Source of the DNA: Deltaproteobacteria bacterium
GTDB lineage: Bacteria; Desulfobacterota; Desulfobulbia; Desulfobulbales; VMSU01
Length of the DNA: 7,765 nucleotides
Direction of reading: 5' to 3'
Assembly (NCBI GenBank): GCA_024274995.1
Contig: JAJSAA010000237.1
Coordinates: forward strand, 1 to 7,765
The position numbers and the translations under genes are program-made. The notes beneath the pieces are model-generated. The model was not told where the DNA came from. It did not search any database and worked only from the letters and a program-made list of their open reading frames with translations. Shown piece after piece: positions 6,612 to 7,765 of the stretch (the stretch's first letter is position 1; each line of letters opens with the position of its first letter).

Positions 6612-7109
6612 ATGGCAAAGAAAAAAAAGAAACAGACAGTTCCAGGCAAGGTGGTCTGCACCAATAAAAAGGCCTACCATGATTATTTTATCGAGGACAC
6701 CATTGAAACCGGCATCGTCCTTCTCGGCCCGGAGGTTAAATCGCTTCGGGCCGGGCGGGCCAACCTGAAAGACGGCTACGCCCGCATAAGGGACGGTGAG
6801 GTATTCCTGCATAACGTCCACATCTCGCCCTATGACTTCACCGCGGCCCCGCCGGAACCCATCCGGCCCCGGAAGTTGCTGTTAAACAAACGGGAGATAA
6901 AAAAATTAATCGGCAAGGTGCAGGAAAAGGGGGTTGCTTTAATCCCCTTAAAGATATATTTTAAAGCTAACGGTCGGGCGAAACTCGCCTTGGGGCTTGC
7001 CAGGGGCAAGAAGATGTACGACAAACGCGCCTCCATCAAGGAGCGGGAGTCAAACCGTGAGTTAGCCCGGCTGAACAAGGGTAACAGATACCATAACATT
7101 GATCTTTGA
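6612..7109 (+). CDS. smpB: SsrA-binding protein SmpB
   Basis: 165-residue RNA-binding protein that binds the tRNA-like domain of tmRNA, protects it and carries it into the A site of stalled ribosomes for trans-translation. Family blocks in order: VVCTNKKAYHDYFIEDTIETG (14-34, quoted in part: KAYHDYFIEDT), GPEVKSLRAGRANLKDGYA (39-57), SPYDF (72-76), RPRKLLLNKREI (85-96), PLKIYFKANGRAKLALGLA (112-130) and RGKKMYDKRASIKERE (131-146), followed by a basic C-terminal tail that would form the decoding-site helix. The MAKKKKK start is the family-typical N-terminus; the frame is open further upstream but that part overlaps the ATPase gene and has no SmpB similarity. No clear ribosome site precedes the ATG, so coupling to the ATPase gene ending 8 bases upstream is likely. 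ssrA starts 3 bases after the stop, the usual functional pairing. Confidence 0.97.
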   Translation: MAKKKKKQTVPGKVVCTNKKAYHDYFIEDTIETGIVLLGPEVKSLRAGRANLKDGYARIRDGEVFLHNVHISPYDFTAAPPEPIRPRKLLLNKREIKKLIGKVQEKGVALIPLKIYFKANGRAKLALGLARGKKMYDKRASIKERESNRELARLNKGNRYHNIDL

Positions 7110-7112
7110 CAT

Positions 7113-7469
7113 GGGGGCGAAACGGCCTCGACGGGGATATATAAGCTCAGGCTGCATACCGAGTTTCTTCACACTCGTTAAAGAATGAAGGACTAAATAT
7201 AGTTGCTGACGACTATAATTACGCTGTAGCGGCATAGCCCGCTTCCGTTCCTCCCTTCCTTTGTCCATGGGGTTGGGAATGAACGTCGACTACGTGGAAT
7301 AGCCTCTCGGTGGGCCTGTAACCGACTGGCGAAACTAAAGCAGGGTAGTGCCAAAGACCTCTCGTCCTGAAGAGGCGGCGGCACGATAAGCAATTAATTG
7401 GGACTAAGTATGTAGATGCTTGCAGGGGAGTATTTTCGGACCCGGGTTCAACTCCCGGCGCCTCCACCA
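7113..7469 (+). ncRNA. ssrA: Transfer-messenger RNA (tmRNA, one-piece), about 357 nt
   Basis: tmRNA rescues ribosomes stalled on broken mRNAs and adds a degradation tag. The 5' GGGGGCG (7113-7119) pairs with CGCCTCC (7459-7465) as a 7-bp acceptor stem with one G-U, followed by A and an encoded CCA (7467-7469). The T arm is CCGGG-TTCAACT-CCCGG, ending just before the acceptor strand. Pseudoknot 1 is visible: CGAGT (7160-7164) with ACTCG (7173-7177), and TTCTTCA (7165-7171) with TGAAGGA (7186-7192), upstream of the resume codon. The 5' segment GACGGGGA after the acceptor strand is also typical. The gene is single-piece, not permuted, and shows no intron. The 5' end assumes normal RNase P processing; no strong separate promoter was found, so it may be co-transcribed with smpB. 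A strong terminator follows. Confidence 0.97.
7205..7237 (+). other. tmRNA tag-peptide frame, ADDYNYAVAA plus stop
   Basis: The resume codon GCT at 7205 lies 12 bases after pseudoknot 1 and starts GCT GAC GAC TAT AAT TAC GCT, then GTA GCG GCA and TAG. The ten-residue tag ADDYNYAVAA ends in the small hydrophobic A-V-A-A that ClpXP-type proteases recognise. The D-Y-x-Y-A-x-A-A pattern fits deltaproteobacterial tags as I remember them. Confidence 0.93.
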
Positions 7470-7480
7470 TTTCAAAAATT

Positions 7481-7529
7481 AAAACCCGCGTCTCTGGCTC
7501 ACAAGCCTGGGGAGGCGGGTTTTCTTTTT
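7481..7529 (+). terminator. Intrinsic terminator after ssrA
   Basis: AAAACCCGC (7481-7489) pairs exactly with GCGGGTTTT (7515-7523). An inner GGCT/AGCC stem and several G-C/G-U pairs continue the helix toward a CACA loop, and TTTTCTTTTT follows the stem. This is a textbook Rho-independent terminator closing the ATPase-smpB-ssrA transcript. Confidence 0.9.
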
Positions 7530-7580
7530 CTGTAACTGTTTAGCTGCACTCCTATCTTAAGCACATCTATGTAGTTACAG
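7530..7580. repeat. 8-bp inverted repeat past the terminator
   Basis: CTGTAACT (7530-7537) and AGTTACAG (7573-7580) are exact inverted copies with a 35-base loop. It sits between the ssrA terminator and the REP/RAYT DNA and could mark a boundary of inserted DNA, or could be chance. Confidence 0.4.
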
Positions 7581-7602
7581 CTCGGCGTTTAGGGCAATTT
7601 AC

Positions 7603-7632
7603 AGTCACACCTAAATAGTCACACCTAAATAG
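7603..7632. repeat. 14-bp tandem direct repeat
   Basis: AGTCACACCTAAAT occurs twice head to tail (7603-7616, 7617-7630), followed by a further AG that begins a third copy. The two copies are identical, implying recent duplication or an iterated binding site. It lies about 30 bases before the REP palindrome. Confidence 0.8.
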
Positions 7633-7663
7633 ACTTCTGAGTTGTTCCGTCAAGGTTTTTTCT

Positions 7664-7689
7664 CGTTCCCACGCTCCCGCGTGGGAACG
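7664..7689. repeat. REP-type palindrome, perfect 11-bp stem
   Basis: CGTTCCCACGC (7664-7674), loop TCCC, and GCGTGGGAACG (7679-7689) form a perfect hairpin. This GTTCCCACGC-loop-GCGTGGGAAC sequence is a widespread repetitive extragenic palindrome type that is usually found scattered through genomes and next to RAYT genes, which is the case here. A preceding TTTTTTCT lies on the 5' side, so it is not a terminator for the plus strand. Confidence 0.88.
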
Positions 7690-7707
7690 TACACGGAGAG
7701 CTAAATG

Positions 7708-7765
7708 ATGGGTAGAAGCCGCTACAAAATAACTGTCCCAGAAGCACCACATTTTATCACCTTAA
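7708..7765 (+). CDS. REP-associated tyrosine transposase (RAYT, Y1/IS200-like), N-terminal 19 codons only
   Basis: The readable start is MGRSRYKITVPEAPHFITL, the typical N-terminus of RAYT proteins (family pattern roughly M-x-R-S-R-Y, then P-x-x-P-H-F-x-T). These single-strand DNA transposases cut and move REP hairpins using an HUH motif and one catalytic tyrosine, all of which lie beyond the window. GGAGAG at 7695-7700 is 7 bases before the ATG at 7708, so I prefer it to the adjacent in-frame ATG at 7705. A REP palindrome ends 18 bases upstream, the expected partner. Whether the gene is intact cannot be judged from 58 bases. Confidence 0.8.
   Translation, partial: MGRSRYKITVPEAPHFITL

Noticed and set aside
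7071..7099. Possible dedicated ssrA promoter (CTGAAC-17-TAACAT)
   Set aside because: Both boxes match poorly and lie within smpB; tmRNA may be processed from the smpB transcript, so I do not list it.
7219..7470. Minus-strand frames across the tmRNA
   Set aside because: The tmRNA structure explains the sequence; the peptide V-E-A-P-G-V-E-P-G is the known artefact of translating a T arm and acceptor stem backwards.
7440..7600. The ssrA 3' end as an integration (att) site
   Set aside because: No second copy of the tmRNA 3' end is seen downstream in the window and no integrase is present; RAYT elements do not integrate by that route.
7567..7752. Minus-strand 61-codon frame containing R-S-H-A-G-A-W-E-R-E
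   Set aside because: That peptide is what this REP palindrome type gives when translated; it is a common spurious annotation, and the frame runs antisense over the RAYT start.

Overview
The window looks like a chromosomal housekeeping segment from a Deltaproteobacterium (Desulfobacterota), possibly Desulfobulbales-like. This is inferred from gene content and order (holB next to a PSP1/RicT gene and metG), from a Thermus-type single-zinc-knuckle MetRS, and from a one-piece tmRNA whose tag, ADDYNYAVAA, has the Y-A-V-A-A ending I associate with deltaproteobacteria. No database search was possible, so the lineage is tentative.

Left half (1-4532, minus strand): a four-gene, tightly packed cluster reading right to left. 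The order is an OB-fold/HD-domain 3'-5' exonuclease-like protein (YhaM/CBF1 family), holB (DNA polymerase III delta'), ricT (PSP1 domain, cysteine-rich) and metG (methionyl-tRNA synthetase, cut by the window edge). The first pair overlaps by 10 bases and the last pair by 4 bases (ATGA). Only the 128-base holB-ricT gap breaks the packing. The cluster links clamp loading, a nuclease, an Fe-S-type RNA-maturation factor and tRNA charging.

Middle (4533-4791): a divergent, AT-rich, non-coding control region. It contains a hairpin near the start of the minus operon, a spaced dyad, candidate promoters in both directions, and a perfect 6-bp palindrome lodged between the -35 and -10 of the rightward promoter.

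Right half (4792-7529, plus strand): a complete GspE/PilB-type secretion/pilus ATPase, then smpB 8 bases later, then ssrA (tmRNA) starting 3 bases after the smpB stop, then a strong intrinsic terminator. SmpB and tmRNA together form the trans-translation ribosome-rescue system. The ATPase has no other secretion genes beside it here.

Right edge (7530-7765): non-housekeeping DNA. It holds an 8-bp inverted repeat, a 14-bp tandem duplication, a perfect 11-bp-stem REP palindrome, and the first 19 codons of a REP-associated tyrosine transposase (RAYT), which runs off the window. I saw no CRISPR array, tRNA gene, toxin-antitoxin pair or defence system. The most unusual points are a clamp-binding-like C-terminal peptide on the HD protein, a G8 run whose -1 frame would fuse the ATPase to SmpB, and the REP/RAYT unit just beyond ssrA.
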